Source of the DNA: Streptomyces sp. NBC_00539
Lineage (GTDB): Bacteria; Actinomycetota; Actinomycetes; Streptomycetales; Streptomycetaceae
Assembly (NCBI RefSeq): GCF_036346105.1
Contig: NZ_CP107811.1
Coordinates: 5,165,501-5,229,500, forward strand
Direction: 5' to 3'
Length of the DNA stretch: 64,000 nt
Shown: in pieces, positions 35,603 through 47,090 of the stretch
How the letters are laid out: each line of letters opens with the position of its first letter
Position numbering within the stretch: position 1 is the stretch's first letter
Program-made: the position numbers and the translations under genes
The notes under the pieces: model-generated
The model's input: only the letters and a program-made list of their open reading frames with translations
Told to the model about the DNA's origin: nothing
Databases searched by the model: none

Positions 35603-36835
35603 TCAGCTGCCGAGGGTGCCGGATTCGACGGTCTTGAAGTCGTCGCCGTCGACCTTGTAGACGGTCAGCTGCTTGTTGGTGGCGTCACCGAACTCGTCGA
35701 AGGAGACCTTGCCGGTCACACCGTCGAAGTTGACGTTCTGGACGGCTTCGAGGACCTTGGCGCGGGCGTCCGAGGGGAGCTTGCCGTTGTTGTCGTCGAC
35801 GACCTTCTTGACGGCTTCGATGACGGCCCAGGCGGAGTCGTAGGAGTAGCCGCCGTAGGCCGAGTAGTCGTCCTTGTAGCCGGCCTTCTTGTAGTTGGCG
35901 ATGAAGTCCTTGGCGGAGGGCAGGGTCTCGACGGGTGCGCCGACGGAGGTGCACAGGTCGCCCTGGGCTTCGGCGCCGGCGAGCTCGACGTACTTCTTGT
36001 CCTTCATGCCGTCGCCGCCGACGAGGGGGATGTTGGTGCCGGAGGCCTTGATCTGCTTGCTGAGGGGGCCGGCTGCCGGGTATTCGCCGCCGTAGTAGAC
36101 GACGTCGGCGCCGGAGCTCTTGACCTGGGTCACGATCGCGGAGAAGTCCTTGGACTCCGGGTCGATGTGGCCTTCGCCGGCGACCTGGCCGCCGAGCTTG
36201 GTGAACTCGCCCTTGAAGGTTCCGGCGAGGCCGGCGCCGTAGGTCTTCTTGTCATCGATGATGAAGACCTTCTTCTTGCCCGCCTTGTTGAAGAGGTACT
36301 GCGCGGCGAAGGGGCCCTGGATGGCGTCCGTGGTCGCGGTGCGGAAGTAGCTCTTGTAGGTGCGGACCTTCTGGCCTTCGGCCCACTTGGGGCCCTGGGT
36401 CAGGGAGGGGCTGGTGTTGGCCGGGGAGATCTGGGCCAGCTTGGCGTCGTCGAAGACCTTCTGCATCGACTCGGACACCGAGGAGTTGAGCGGGCCGACG
36501 ACGCCGAGGACGGTCTTGTCGGCGGTGAGCTTGGTGGCGTTCTGCTGACCGGAGGAGGCCTGGGCCTGGTCGTCGAGGGCCTGGATCTTGAAGGTGACGC
36601 CCTTGACGTACTTCTTCTCGTTGGCCTGCTTCGCGGCGAGGTCGGCGGAGTTCTTGATGCCGAGGCCGAGGGCGGAGAGGTCGCCGGTCAGCGGGGCGTC
36701 GACGCCTATGACGACCGTGGTGCCGCCACCGTCACCGGTGGAGCCGGCCTTGTCGTCGCGCGAGCCACAGGCGGTGAGAGTGAGAGCGCCTGCGGCGAGG
36801 GCGGCCGTCACGGCGATGAGCTGACGATGACGCAC
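35603..36835 (-). CDS. livK: Branched-chain amino-acid binding lipoprotein LivK
   Basis: A 410-aa periplasmic-binding-type lipoprotein. The signal (RQLIAVTAALAAGALTLTAC) ends in a lipobox, Leu-Thr-Ala-Cys, with Cys 23 the lipid anchor. The receptor fold shows VVIGVDAPLTGDLSALGLGIKN near residue 40, GVVGPLNSSVSES, ISPANTSPSLT, and SGADVVYYGGEYPAAGP. First gene of the livKHMGF operon. The exact ligand may be any branched-chain or neutral amino acid, or a small amide. Confidence 0.94.
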   Translation of the reverse strand: MRHRQLIAVTAALAAGALTLTACGSRDDKAGSTGDGGGTTVVIGVDAPLTGDLSALGLGIKNSADLAAKQANEKKYVKGVTFKIQALDDQAQASSGQQNATKLTADKTVLGVVGPLNSSVSESMQKVFDDAKLAQISPANTSPSLTQGPKWAEGQKVRTYKSYFRTATTDAIQGPFAAQYLFNKAGKKKVFIIDDKKTYGAGLAGTFKGEFTKLGGQVAGEGHIDPESKDFSAIVTQVKSSGADVVYYGGEYPAAGPLSKQIKASGTNIPLVGGDGMKDKKYVELAGAEAQGDLCTSVGAPVETLPSAKDFIANYKKAGYKDDYSAYGGYSYDSAWAVIEAVKKVVDDNNGKLPSDARAKVLEAVQNVNFDGVTGKVSFDEFGDATNKQLTVYKVDGDDFKTVESGTLGS

Positions 36836-37136
36836 GATCAGTCCTTTCCTGGCGCCGCGTCCCCCCTGGGACGCGTCGAGTCGAACGCGCGGAACCGAAC
36901 TGAATGGAATCCGGTGGTCGCGGTAACTGGCGGTGACTCTAAGCGGGACTTCGGACGTTATGGAGGGCTCAGGCCAATGATGTGACTCTCTTGTTATGCC
37001 ACGGCGTAATACATACCGGACCGCTGCGGGTGGAACGGGGGAATTCCGGCCGGTTTCGTGCAGTCCGCATGGTGAGATCCGGCAGGACCGTGGGGCGGTT
37101 TGAGTCCTGTCCTTCCAGGACTCTGGGGCGTTTTGC
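36836..37136. other. Intergenic region upstream of livK
   Basis: A 301-nt gap that should hold the livK promoter and leader. It is noticeably more AT-rich near 36960-37020 (for example TGTTATGCCACGGCGTAATACATACC) than its flanks. Apart from the hairpin at 37102-37123 no gene or clear operator is seen. Confidence 0.5.
37102..37123 (-). terminator. Small hairpin after the 37137 gene
   Basis: GAGTCCTG (37102-37109) and CAGGACTC (37116-37123) form an 8-bp stem with a 6-nt loop, 14 nt beyond the stop of the minus-strand gene. Confidence 0.5.
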
Positions 37137-37769
37137 TCATGACGGCGTCGGGGTGCCGACGTCTCGATCTTCGGGACAGGCCCTGGTCAGAGCGACGGAA
37201 AGATCCCGTGCATAACGGTCACCGGGGATGTAACTGTGGTCCTCTTTCAGGATTCCATTACTGAGGGTTACTTCCAGAAAAGGGAGCCCGGAATTCCGTG
37301 CTACATGCACGCAGTCGTCGACCCGAATCCCGATCACGAGCTCCCGCAGCTCCCCCTCGGCCACCACGAGGGGCAGCGCCGGCCGGATCACTACGCTCAG
37401 TGCCCGCGACGGCTGGGTGATCCGGTCGATCGAGACGGGCCGGGCGGACCCGCTGCGCACACGCACAGTGAAGGCGAACGCGAGGTCCGCCGTGGGTGGA
37501 TCGACCGGTTCGCCGTAGGAGAGGGAGACGGTCTGGGAAGGTGCCGCCTGCGTCTGCGGCGCGGGCCGGGAGCGTGTGGCGTACCGGTGGGCGACCCCGA
37601 AGGCCAGTCCCGCGGCGCAGACCAGGGCCACGAGGGCGATGGCCGCCCGGCGGCGGCGTCCGTGGCGGGAGCCGGTCCACCTCGGAACGGGTCTACGGGG
37701 CTCCGCGCGCGGGACGTCGTGGTCCGAGGTGCCCTCGCCGGGCTCGACCGGCCCGATGCCGCCGCTCAC
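37137..37769 (-). CDS. Hypothetical membrane-anchored protein
   Basis: A 210-aa protein I do not recognise. Residues 1-38 are polar and end in an Arg-rich cluster (HGRRRR); residues 39-60 are one hydrophobic segment (AAIALVALVCAAGLAFGV). The remaining 150 residues are probably extracytoplasmic and look like a small beta-sandwich (SLSYGEPVDP, FAFTVRVRSGSARPVSIDRI, VVAEGELRELVIGIRVDDC), with two Cys that could pair. A topology of cytoplasmic tail, anchor and outer domain is inferred. Confidence 0.7.
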   Translation of the reverse strand: MSGGIGPVEPGEGTSDHDVPRAEPRRPVPRWTGSRHGRRRRAAIALVALVCAAGLAFGVAHRYATRSRPAPQTQAAPSQTVSLSYGEPVDPPTADLAFAFTVRVRSGSARPVSIDRITQPSRALSVVIRPALPLVVAEGELRELVIGIRVDDCVHVARNSGLPFLEVTLSNGILKEDHSYIPGDRYARDLSVALTRACPEDRDVGTPTPS

Positions 37770-37963
37770 GGGCGGGACCCGCCGGCCGGGGCGCCCGGGA
37801 CGGCGTACGCCGTGCTCAGGGCGGCTGCGCTCAGGGCGGCTGTGCTCAGGACTTTGGTCGCCGGGCAGGCGGCGGTGGCGCGCCGCGGCGCCGGTCCGGA
37901 TCCCATGCGGGGAACGCTAGACCGGCGCCGGGGGCAGCACAACTGCTGCCGGGGGAAGGGGCG

Positions 37964-38422
37964 TTACGAGTTCGTGTCGCGCAGGAGACAGGTGAGGCGG
38001 GCCGTGCAGACGCGCTTGTCCTGGTCGTCGGTGATGACGATCTCGAAGGTGGCGGTGGAGCGGCCCTTGTGGACGGGGGTGGCGACGCCGGTGACCAGGC
38101 CGGAGCGGGCGCCGCGGTGGTGGGTGCAGTTCAGGTCGACGCCGACGGCGATCTTGTTGATGCCGCCGTGCATCATCGCGCCGACCGAGCCGAGGGTTTC
38201 GGCGAGGACGGCGGAGGCGCCGCCGTGCAGGAGTCCGTAGGGCTGGGTGTTGCCCTTGACGGGCATGGTGCCCACCACGCGGTCGGCCGAGGCCTCCAGG
38301 ATGCGGATGTCCATGCGCTCGCCGAGGTCGCCCGCCGAGAACAGGGCGGGCAGGTCGACGCCCAGGGCCGCGTACTCGTCGAGGACCTCCTGCGGGAACT
38401 TCACTGCGTGCTGCTCGCCCAT
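37964..38422 (-). CDS. PaaI-family hotdog thioesterase
   Basis: A 152-aa single hotdog-fold protein. QPYGLLHGGASAVLAETLGSVGA contains the HGG motif and the acidic residue used by PaaI-type acyl-CoA thioesterases, followed by VGVDLNCTHHRGARSG. It likely hydrolyses phenylacetyl- or other aryl/acyl-CoA esters. ATG 38422 is chosen because GGAG lies 7 nt upstream; an in-frame ATG 24 nt earlier lacks one. It stands apart from the upstream oxidoreductase gene by about 60 nt. Confidence 0.87.
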   Translation of the reverse strand: MGEQHAVKFPQEVLDEYAALGVDLPALFSAGDLGERMDIRILEASADRVVGTMPVKGNTQPYGLLHGGASAVLAETLGSVGAMMHGGINKIAVGVDLNCTHHRGARSGLVTGVATPVHKGRSTATFEIVITDDQDKRVCTARLTCLLRDTNS

Positions 38423-38480
38423 GGGCCGGCTCCGTTCGTGTGTCAACGTTCGTTAACCATCTTGTCCTGGGGTCGTTCTA

Positions 38481-40751
<2,271 letters not shown>

Positions 40752-40897
40752 GTCGCTCCCCTTTGAGCAGTCGGGCATCGCGTCGGCCGGGCCGCGCGCG
40801 TTCGCGTGTCCGCACGATCCTGCCACGCCCCGCCGACATCCCGGACGGCGAGAGCTGCCGTCGGGGATTGTCACAGGGGACGCCTAGGATCGGAGGC

Positions 40898-43618
40898 GTG
40901 GCAGATTCAGCATCGAAGAAGACCGACCAGCCGACCGCAGCGGACCGCCCCCGCCTGATGCTCATGGACGGGCACTCCCTGGCGTACCGGGCGTTCTTCG
41001 CGCTGCCCGCGGAGAACTTCACGACCGCGACGGGCCAGCCGACCAACGCCATCTACGGCTTCGCGTCGATGCTGGCGAACACGCTGCGCGACGAGGCGCC
41101 CACGCACTTCGCGGTGGCGTTCGACGTGTCCCGCAAGACGTGGCGGGCGACGGAGTTCCCCGAGTACAAGGCGAACCGCTCCAAGACGCCCGACGAGTTC
41201 AAGGGGCAGGTGGAGCTGATCGGCGAGCTCCTGGACGCGATGAACGTGCCGCGGTTCGCGGTCGACGGCTTCGAGGCCGACGACGTGATCGCGACGCTGG
41301 CCACGCAGGCCGAGGCCGAGGGCTTCGAGGTGCTGATCGTCACGGGTGACCGGGACTCCTTCCAGCTCGTCTCCGAGCACACCACCGTGCTCTACCCGAC
41401 CAAGGGCGTCTCCGAGCTGACCCGCTTCACCCCGGAGAAGGTCGAGGAGAAGTACGGGCTCACCCCGCAGCAGTACCCGGACTTCGCGGCGCTGCGCGGC
41501 GACCCGTCCGACAACCTGCCGGGTATCCCGGGCGTCGGCGAGAAGACGGCAGCCAAGTGGATCACGCAGTTCGGGTCGTTCAAGGAACTGGTGGAGCGCG
41601 CCGAGGAGGTCAAGGGCAAGGCGGGGCAGAACTTCCGCGACCACCTGGAGTCGGTGAAGCTCAACCGCGTCCTGACGGAGATGGTCAAGGACGTCGAGCT
41701 GGCCAAGGCCCCCGCCGACCTGGCCCGCGTCCCCTACGACCGCTCCGCTGTGACCGGTGTGCTGGACGTGCTGGAGATCCGCAACGCCTCGCTGCGCGAG
41801 CGGCTGCTGGCGATGGACCCGGGCGCCGCCGAGGCGCCGGCGCCCGCACCGGCGGCCGGGGTGGAGCTGGACGGGTCCGTGCTGGGCGCCGGCGAGCTCG
41901 GCCCCTGGCTGGAGCGCCACGCCGGTGAGGCGCTCGGCGTGTCGACCGTCGACAGCTGGGGCCTGGGCCAGGGCAACATCAGTGAGATCGCGCTGGCGAC
42001 GGCCGGGGGGCCCGCCGCCTGGTTCGAGCCGTCGGAGCTGGACGAGGCGGACGAGCGTGCCTTCGCCGCCTGGGCCGCCGACCCGGCCAGGCCCAAGGTC
42101 GTGCACAACGCCAAGGGCCTGATGCGGGTCTTCCCGGAACACGGCTGGAGCCTCGCGGGCGTCACCATGGACACCGCGCTCGCCGCCTACCTGGTCAAGC
42201 CCGGCCGCCGCTCCTTCGCGCTGGACGCCCTGTCCAACGAGTACCTGCACCGCGAGCTCGCCCCGGCGGCCGCCGATGGCCAGCTCGCCTTCGGAGCCGA
42301 CGAGACCGCCGAGGCGGAGGCGCTGATGGCGCAGGCCCGCGCCGTCCTGGACCTGGGCGAGGCCTTCACCGGCAAGCTCGACGAGGTGGGCGCCGCCCGG
42401 CTGCTCCACGACATGGAACTGCCGACCTCCGAACTGCTGGCCCGGATGGAGCGGGCCGGCGTCGCCGCCGACCGCGACCACCTCGAAGGCATGGAGCAGC
42501 AGTTCGCCGGGGCCGTGCAGCAGGCGGTGAAGGAGGCGCACGCGGCCGTCGGCCACGAGTTCAACCTCGGCTCGCCCAAGCAGCTCCAGGAAGTGTTCTT
42601 CGGCGAGCTGGACCTGCCCAAGACGAAGAAGACCAAGACCGGCTACACCACCGACGCGGACGCCCTGGCCTGGCTCGCGACGCAGACCGACCACGAACTC
42701 CCGGTGATCATGCTCCGGCACCGGGAGCAGGCCAAGCTGCGCGTCACCGTCGAGGGCCTGGTCAAGTCGATCGCCGCCGACGGCCGCGTCCACACCAGCT
42801 TCAGCCAGACCGTCGCCGCCACCGGACGACTGTCCTCCACCGACCCGAACCTGCAGAACGTGCCGGTGCGCACCGACGAGGGCCGGGCCATCCGCCGCGG
42901 CTTCGTCGTCGGCGAGGGCTACGAGTCCCTCATGACCGCCGACTACAGCCAGATCGAGCTGCGCGTCATGGCCCACCTCTCCGAGGACGAGGGCCTGATC
43001 GAGGCGTTCCTGTCGGGCGAGGACCTCCACACCACCGTCGCCTCCCAGGTGTTCGGCGTGGAACGCGACCGCGTCGACCCGGAGATGCGCCGCAAGATCA
43101 AGGCCATGTCGTACGGCCTGGCCTACGGCCTGTCCGCCTTCGGCCTCTCGCAGCAGCTGAACATCGAACCGGCCGAGGCGCGGGGCCTGATGGAGACGTT
43201 CTTCGAGCGGTTCGGCGGGGTCCGCGACTACCTCCAGCGCGTCGTGGAGGAAGCCCGCGCCACCGGCTACACCGAGACCGTACTGGGCCGCCGCCGCTAC
43301 CTGCCCGACCTCAACAGCGACAACCGGCTGCGCCGTGAGGCCGCCGAGCGGATGGCGCTCAACGCCCCCATCCAGGGCACCGCCGCCGACATCGTCAAGG
43401 TCGCCATGCTCCGCGTCGACCGGGCCCTCACCGAGGCCGGGCTCACCTCGCGCATGCTGCTCCAGGTCCACGACGAAATCGTGCTGGAGATCGCTCCCGG
43501 CGAGCGCAAGAAGGTGGAGGAGCTGGTGCGCCGCGAGATGGCCGCCGCCGTCGACCTGCGCGCCCCGCTGGACGTGTCCGTGGGCGTCGGCCCGGACTGG
43601 GAGTCCGCCGCGCACTGA
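40898..43618 (+). CDS. polA: DNA polymerase I
   Basis: A 906-aa polymerase. The N-terminal 5'-3' exonuclease (about 20-310) has LMLMDGHSLAYRAFFALP, DVSRKTWR, GFEADDVIATLA and the helix-hairpin-helix GDPSDNLPGIPGVGEKTA. The middle domain lacks the DxE pair of a working 3'-5' proofreading exonuclease, as usual in actinobacteria. The polymerase domain has TGRLSSTDPNLQNVPVR, ADYSQIELRVMAHLSED, the O helix RRKIKAMSYGLAYG and LQVHDEIVLE. GTG 40898 is preceded by GGAGG. Divergent from the oxidoreductase gene. Confidence 0.97.
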   Translation: MADSASKKTDQPTAADRPRLMLMDGHSLAYRAFFALPAENFTTATGQPTNAIYGFASMLANTLRDEAPTHFAVAFDVSRKTWRATEFPEYKANRSKTPDEFKGQVELIGELLDAMNVPRFAVDGFEADDVIATLATQAEAEGFEVLIVTGDRDSFQLVSEHTTVLYPTKGVSELTRFTPEKVEEKYGLTPQQYPDFAALRGDPSDNLPGIPGVGEKTAAKWITQFGSFKELVERAEEVKGKAGQNFRDHLESVKLNRVLTEMVKDVELAKAPADLARVPYDRSAVTGVLDVLEIRNASLRERLLAMDPGAAEAPAPAPAAGVELDGSVLGAGELGPWLERHAGEALGVSTVDSWGLGQGNISEIALATAGGPAAWFEPSELDEADERAFAAWAADPARPKVVHNAKGLMRVFPEHGWSLAGVTMDTALAAYLVKPGRRSFALDALSNEYLHRELAPAAADGQLAFGADETAEAEALMAQARAVLDLGEAFTGKLDEVGAARLLHDMELPTSELLARMERAGVAADRDHLEGMEQQFAGAVQQAVKEAHAAVGHEFNLGSPKQLQEVFFGELDLPKTKKTKTGYTTDADALAWLATQTDHELPVIMLRHREQAKLRVTVEGLVKSIAADGRVHTSFSQTVAATGRLSSTDPNLQNVPVRTDEGRAIRRGFVVGEGYESLMTADYSQIELRVMAHLSEDEGLIEAFLSGEDLHTTVASQVFGVERDRVDPEMRRKIKAMSYGLAYGLSAFGLSQQLNIEPAEARGLMETFFERFGGVRDYLQRVVEEARATGYTETVLGRRRYLPDLNSDNRLRREAAERMALNAPIQGTAADIVKVAMLRVDRALTEAGLTSRMLLQVHDEIVLEIAPGERKKVEELVRREMAAAVDLRAPLDVSVGVGPDWESAAH

Positions 43619-43639
43619 TCGCGGCCACCGCCGCCCCGG

Positions 43640-43671
43640 CGCCCGTCCCCGCTACGCGGTGGGGACGGGCG
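43640..43671. terminator. Terminator between convergent genes
   Basis: CGCCCGTCCCC (43640-43650) pairs with GGGGACGGGCG (43661-43671) around a 10-nt loop. It overlaps the last codons of the opposing gene. Confidence 0.75.
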
Positions 43672-44539
43672 TCCGCGTCTCCTCGTCACTTCCCCGGCCG
43701 GCGCCGCCCCGCCGGTTGCCTGCCCGCCGCTCGCCGCCGCGGTGACGCAGCCGCACCAGGGCCCCGTAGAGCAGCAGCGCCACCATCAGGCCGCCGCCCG
43801 CGCCGAAGCAGACGGTCGGAATGATGTCGAGGGGCGTGCGGATCCGGTCGAAGAACGTGAAGTAGCGCAGCACCCGCATCGTGACCCCCGCGCCGACGCA
43901 CGCCGCCAGGAGCACAGCGGCGCACCACACCTCCGCCCGCCCCAGCGACGGCACGGACCGCGGAACGGGCGAGAGCGGCAGCCGGCGCAGGGCCGTCACC
44001 GTGAACCACAGCAGGGCGCAGGCGGCGAGCGCCGAACTGCCGTACTGGAGGTAGGAGTAGAGCGGCAGACCGAACGCGAGCGGCTCGCCCAGCGCGGGCA
44101 GGACATCGGTGCCCCACCGGTCGAGGTGCGTGAAACTGTCCCACACCACGTGCGTCAAGGAGCCGGACACCGCCGAGAGGTAGAACCAGAGCGCGAGCGC
44201 GGCCGGCCGGCGGCCCGCCCGCCAGTCCTCACCCCGCAGCAAGGCGTACGCCCTGCCCCGCCAGGCGGGTGGCAGCAGGGCGATCAGGGGCTCGCGCAGA
44301 AGCAGCCAGCAGGCCGCCATGGCGGCGGTCAGCGCGGCGTCGGCCGTCACCACCCCCGGAAGGGAGTGGGTGAACCCGCCGTACCCCATCACCCCCTCCA
44401 CCACCGCGTCCAGGAAGTAGAACGTGTCGGGGGCGAACGAACCCAGTACCAGCGCGGAGGCGACCAGCGGCCCGCGGGCCCGCCCGGCCCGACGGACGGC
44501 CGGAAGTACGGCTGCCGCGTGGCTGAGAGTGAACGGCAT
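43652..44539 (-). CDS. DUF4184 membrane protein
   Basis: A 295-aa multi-span membrane protein starting MPFTLSHAAAVLPAVRR, the DUF4184 signature. LVLGSFAPDTFYFLD, GFTHSLPG and GSLTHVVWDSFTHLDR hold conserved Asp and His residues like those of YdjM-type membrane metal-dependent hydrolases. About six hydrophobic segments follow, ending in an Arg-rich cytoplasmic tail. ATG 44539 has AAGGGG upstream. Activity is unknown. Confidence 0.85.
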   Translation of the reverse strand: MPFTLSHAAAVLPAVRRAGRARGPLVASALVLGSFAPDTFYFLDAVVEGVMGYGGFTHSLPGVVTADAALTAAMAACWLLLREPLIALLPPAWRGRAYALLRGEDWRAGRRPAALALWFYLSAVSGSLTHVVWDSFTHLDRWGTDVLPALGEPLAFGLPLYSYLQYGSSALAACALLWFTVTALRRLPLSPVPRSVPSLGRAEVWCAAVLLAACVGAGVTMRVLRYFTFFDRIRTPLDIIPTVCFGAGGGLMVALLLYGALVRLRHRGGERRAGNRRGGAGRGSDEETRTPVPTA

Positions 44540-44688
44540 GGTGCCCCTTCTCGTTCCCGAACGGTCCGGGACAGTATGCGGGACCTGCGCAGGAGGTGGG
44601 GGAATGGTGAAGTCCCGGCGCCTGTACGTGCCTTGTGCAGGCAGTTGACGTAGGGTCACGCGGACGTCGACGGGGAGGAGTCAGGCTC

Positions 44689-45888
44689 ATGCGGGGACGA
44701 ATACCGGCCCGGTTCGGTCGGCTGCGCAGGAGCGGCGCCGCCGCCCTAGTCTCCGCGCTGGTGGTGGCCGCGGTGACCGCCTCCCAGGGGCCCGCCTCGG
44801 GAACCGAGGACCGGGCACCGGTCGCCGCCGGCGAGGGACGCGGCCCCTCCGCGACCGCCCCGCAGGGCGGGGACTCCGCCTACTCCACCGAACTGCCGCC
44901 GCCCGTCGGGCCACAGCCGTCCGAGGACCCGACGCCCTCACCCGCGCCGACGGGTACGGCCGGGGAGTCGCACACCGAGCCGGTGGCCATGGGCGGGGCC
45001 GAGGGTGCGCGGGGGATACCGGCGAGCGTGCTCGCGGCGTACCGGCGCGCCGAGCGGAGGATCGCGGACACCGACCCCGGGTGCGGACTGCCCTGGCAAC
45101 TGCTCGCGGCGATCGGCAAAGTGGAGTCCGGGCAGGCCGGAGGCGGCCGGGTGGACGCCGCGGGCACCACCTTGCGGCCGATCCTCGGCCCCGTGCTCGA
45201 CGGCAACGGCTTCGCGAGCATCAGTGACACCGACGGGGGCGCGTACGACGGCGACGCCCGCTACGACCGGGCCGTCGGGCCGATGCAGTTCATCCCGTCC
45301 ACCTGGGCGACCTGGGGCCAGGACGGCAACGGCGACGGCCGGCGGGACCCGAACAACGTGTACGACGCGGCGCTGGCCGCCGGGCGCTACCTGTGCGCGG
45401 GCGGCCGTGACCTGCGGGTGGGCGCCGACCTGGACCGGGCGGTGCTGTCGTACAACCAGTCCGGGGAGTACCTGAGGACGGTGCGGTCCTGGTTCACGTA
45501 CTACCTCGACGGTACGCGGGAGGTCCCGGACGAAGCCGGCCCGGGCGCGGGGACCCCCACGCCCGCGCAACCCGAGCCCACGCCGACGCCCACCCCGACA
45601 CCCAAGCCGACGCCGACGCCGGTACCCACCCCGACGCCCACCCCCACCCCCACCCCCACCCCCACGCCCACGCCCACGCCGACGCCGACCCCGAAGCCCA
45701 CGCCGACGCCTAGCCCTACCCCCACGCCGACCCCGACCCCGACCCCGACTGCGAAGCCCACGCCGGCGCCCACCCCCACGCCGACGCCGAAGCCCTCCGC
45801 CACCGCGAAGCCGTCCGCCACCCCCACCCCGAAGACCGGCTCCACCCAGGCCCCCACCCCCCGCCCGAGCCGCTCCGGAACCCTCTAG
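44689..45888 (+). CDS. Secreted lytic transglycosylase with Pro-Thr repeat tail
   Basis: A 399-aa protein. A signal/anchor ([15 protein letters not shown]) follows an Arg-rich start. The middle domain, about residues 115-285, is a MltB-type transglycosylase fold: [18 protein letters not shown] carries the catalytic Glu, and [23 protein letters not shown] follows. The last 110 residues are nearly pure PTPTPTPK-type repeat, a probable wall-spanning spacer. It cleaves peptidoglycan between MurNAc and GlcNAc. ATG 44689 has GGGGAGGAG upstream. Confidence 0.9.
   Translation: MRGRIPARFGRLRRSGAAALVSALVVAAVTASQGPASGTEDRAPVAAGEGRGPSATAPQGGDSAYSTELPPPVGPQPSEDPTPSPAPTGTAGESHTEPVAMGGAEGARGIPASVLAAYRRAERRIADTDPGCGLPWQLLAAIGKVESGQAGGGRVDAAGTTLRPILGPVLDGNGFASISDTDGGAYDGDARYDRAVGPMQFIPSTWATWGQDGNGDGRRDPNNVYDAALAAGRYLCAGGRDLRVGADLDRAVLSYNQSGEYLRTVRSWFTYYLDGTREVPDEAGPGAGTPTPAQPEPTPTPTPTPKPTPTPVPTPTPTPTPTPTPTPTPTPTPTPKPTPTPSPTPTPTPTPTPTAKPTPAPTPTPTPKPSATAKPSATPTPKTGSTQAPTPRPSRSGTL
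45552..45835 (+). repeat. Pro-Thr coding microsatellite
   Basis: A run of CC(C/G)AC(C/G) hexamer units encodes the Pro-Thr tail of the transglycosylase, interrupted by occasional Lys, Ala and Ser codons. Copy number probably varies between strains. Confidence 0.85.
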
Positions 45889-45964
45889 CCGAACGGTTCT
45901 CATCTCCGCCCGGCGTTGCTACGGTGCCCCCTCTCTGACACCCCATCAGATCCGGAGGCCCCGT

Positions 45965-46105
45965 ATGCGCGCACTCGTCGCCGCCGCCGTCGGGCTGGCC
46001 GCCGCGCTGGCCCTCGTCTTCGCCGTCACGGCGCTCGGGGTGCCCGAAGGCACGACCTCGCCCAGACCCCTGCTCACCACCGCGCCCGCCGCGCCCGGAA
46101 AGTAG
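45965..46105 (+). CDS. Small membrane peptide (SPW_0924-like)
   Basis: A 46-aa ORF: MRALVAAAVGLAAALALVFAV forms one membrane helix or signal, followed by a short tail TALGVPEGTTSPRPLL. I recall this as the short Streptomyces family labelled SPW_0924, found beside DUF3068 genes as here. It ends 13 nt before the next start, with AGAGGAGGG between, so the two are co-transcribed. Function unknown. Confidence 0.75.
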   Translation: MRALVAAAVGLAAALALVFAVTALGVPEGTTSPRPLLTTAPAAPGK

Positions 46106-46118
46106 AGGAGGGCCGGCC

Positions 46119-47090
46119 GTGCGACGCAGAGCGAGCCTCGTCCTGCTTGCCGTAGCCGTGTTCTGCGCAGCCTTCGCACCGCTGCTGCGCTGGTACGCGT
46201 ACCCCCGCCTCGCCAAGATCCCGCCGAACCAGTACCAGGAGATGGTCCTGGAGGCGAAGGATGCGACCCTGCTCGACTACACCGCCGGCATGCAGCCCAA
46301 GAAGGTCGACAAGGTCACCATCGTCCAGACGCTCAAGGGCAACGTCGAGGCGTCCCGGCAGATCGAGGCGAGCGCCGGCAAGGACGTCGTCGTCTGGGAC
46401 ACGCTGTCCTACATCATGGGCCCCGACGGCAAGATGGTCTCCCAGATCCCCGAGCGGTACGTCTTCGACGCCCACACCCAGGACCCGGTGCACGCCACCG
46501 GCGAAATGGTCGACGGGGACCCGGTCAGGCGCGAGGGCATCGAGTTCAAGTGGCCGTTCTTCACCGAACCGCGCGACTACCTCTACTTCGACGCCCAGAC
46601 GCGCAGCTCCTCACCCATCCACTACGTCGGCCCGCGCACGTTCAAGGGCATGGACGTCTACTACTTCGAGCAGACCGTCCCGTGGACGAAGGTCCCCCTG
46701 CCGAAGAAGATGCCGATCGAGGGCATCGACCCCAAGACGTTCGAAGAGAGCACCGGCACCAGCCTCTGGTACACGGTCAAGGCCATGTTCTGGGTGGACC
46801 CGGTGACCGGCGCGCCCGTCAACGCCGAGCAGCAGATCCAGCAGGAGATGCGCGGCGGGATCGCGGCCGGAGCGCCCGACGGCAGGCTGACCGTCTTCGC
46901 CGGGGACGTGAGGATACGCCCGGACTACTCCGCGTACACCGTGGACCTGGTGCGGTCGAACCGCGTCAAGGTCCTCGCCCTGCACACCTACGCCCCCCTC
47001 GGGCTGACGGTCGGCGGACTCGCCTTCCTCGGGCTCGCCCTGTGGCTGGAGGCGCGCGGCCGGCGCCGCGACGCGGACCTCACCGCCTGA
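46119..47090 (+). CDS. DUF3068 (PorA-like) membrane protein
   Basis: A 323-aa protein with an N-terminal helix (SLVLLAVAVFCAAFAPLL) and a C-terminal helix (YAPLGLTVGGLAFLGLALWLEARGRRR), enclosing a large exported domain. That domain has the DUF3068 pattern: RYVFDAHTQDPVHATGE, GIEFKWPFFTEPRDYLYFDAQTR, GMDVYYFEQTVPWTKV and VKAMFWVDPVTGAPVN. Both termini would be cytoplasmic. GTG 46119 follows GAGGAGG. Called a porin family in databases, but this topology is not a beta-barrel and the role is open. Confidence 0.88.
   Translation: MRRRASLVLLAVAVFCAAFAPLLRWYAYPRLAKIPPNQYQEMVLEAKDATLLDYTAGMQPKKVDKVTIVQTLKGNVEASRQIEASAGKDVVVWDTLSYIMGPDGKMVSQIPERYVFDAHTQDPVHATGEMVDGDPVRREGIEFKWPFFTEPRDYLYFDAQTRSSSPIHYVGPRTFKGMDVYYFEQTVPWTKVPLPKKMPIEGIDPKTFEESTGTSLWYTVKAMFWVDPVTGAPVNAEQQIQQEMRGGIAAGAPDGRLTVFAGDVRIRPDYSAYTVDLVRSNRVKVLALHTYAPLGLTVGGLAFLGLALWLEARGRRRDADLTA

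Noticed and set aside
37770-37963. Small gene in the gap before the thioesterase
   Set aside because: Frames here are Ala/Arg-rich shadow sequence with a short CTCAGGGCGGCTG direct repeat and no ribosome site.
45552-45835. CRISPR array
   Set aside because: The repeats are contiguous hexamers within a coding frame, with no spacers and no cas genes nearby.
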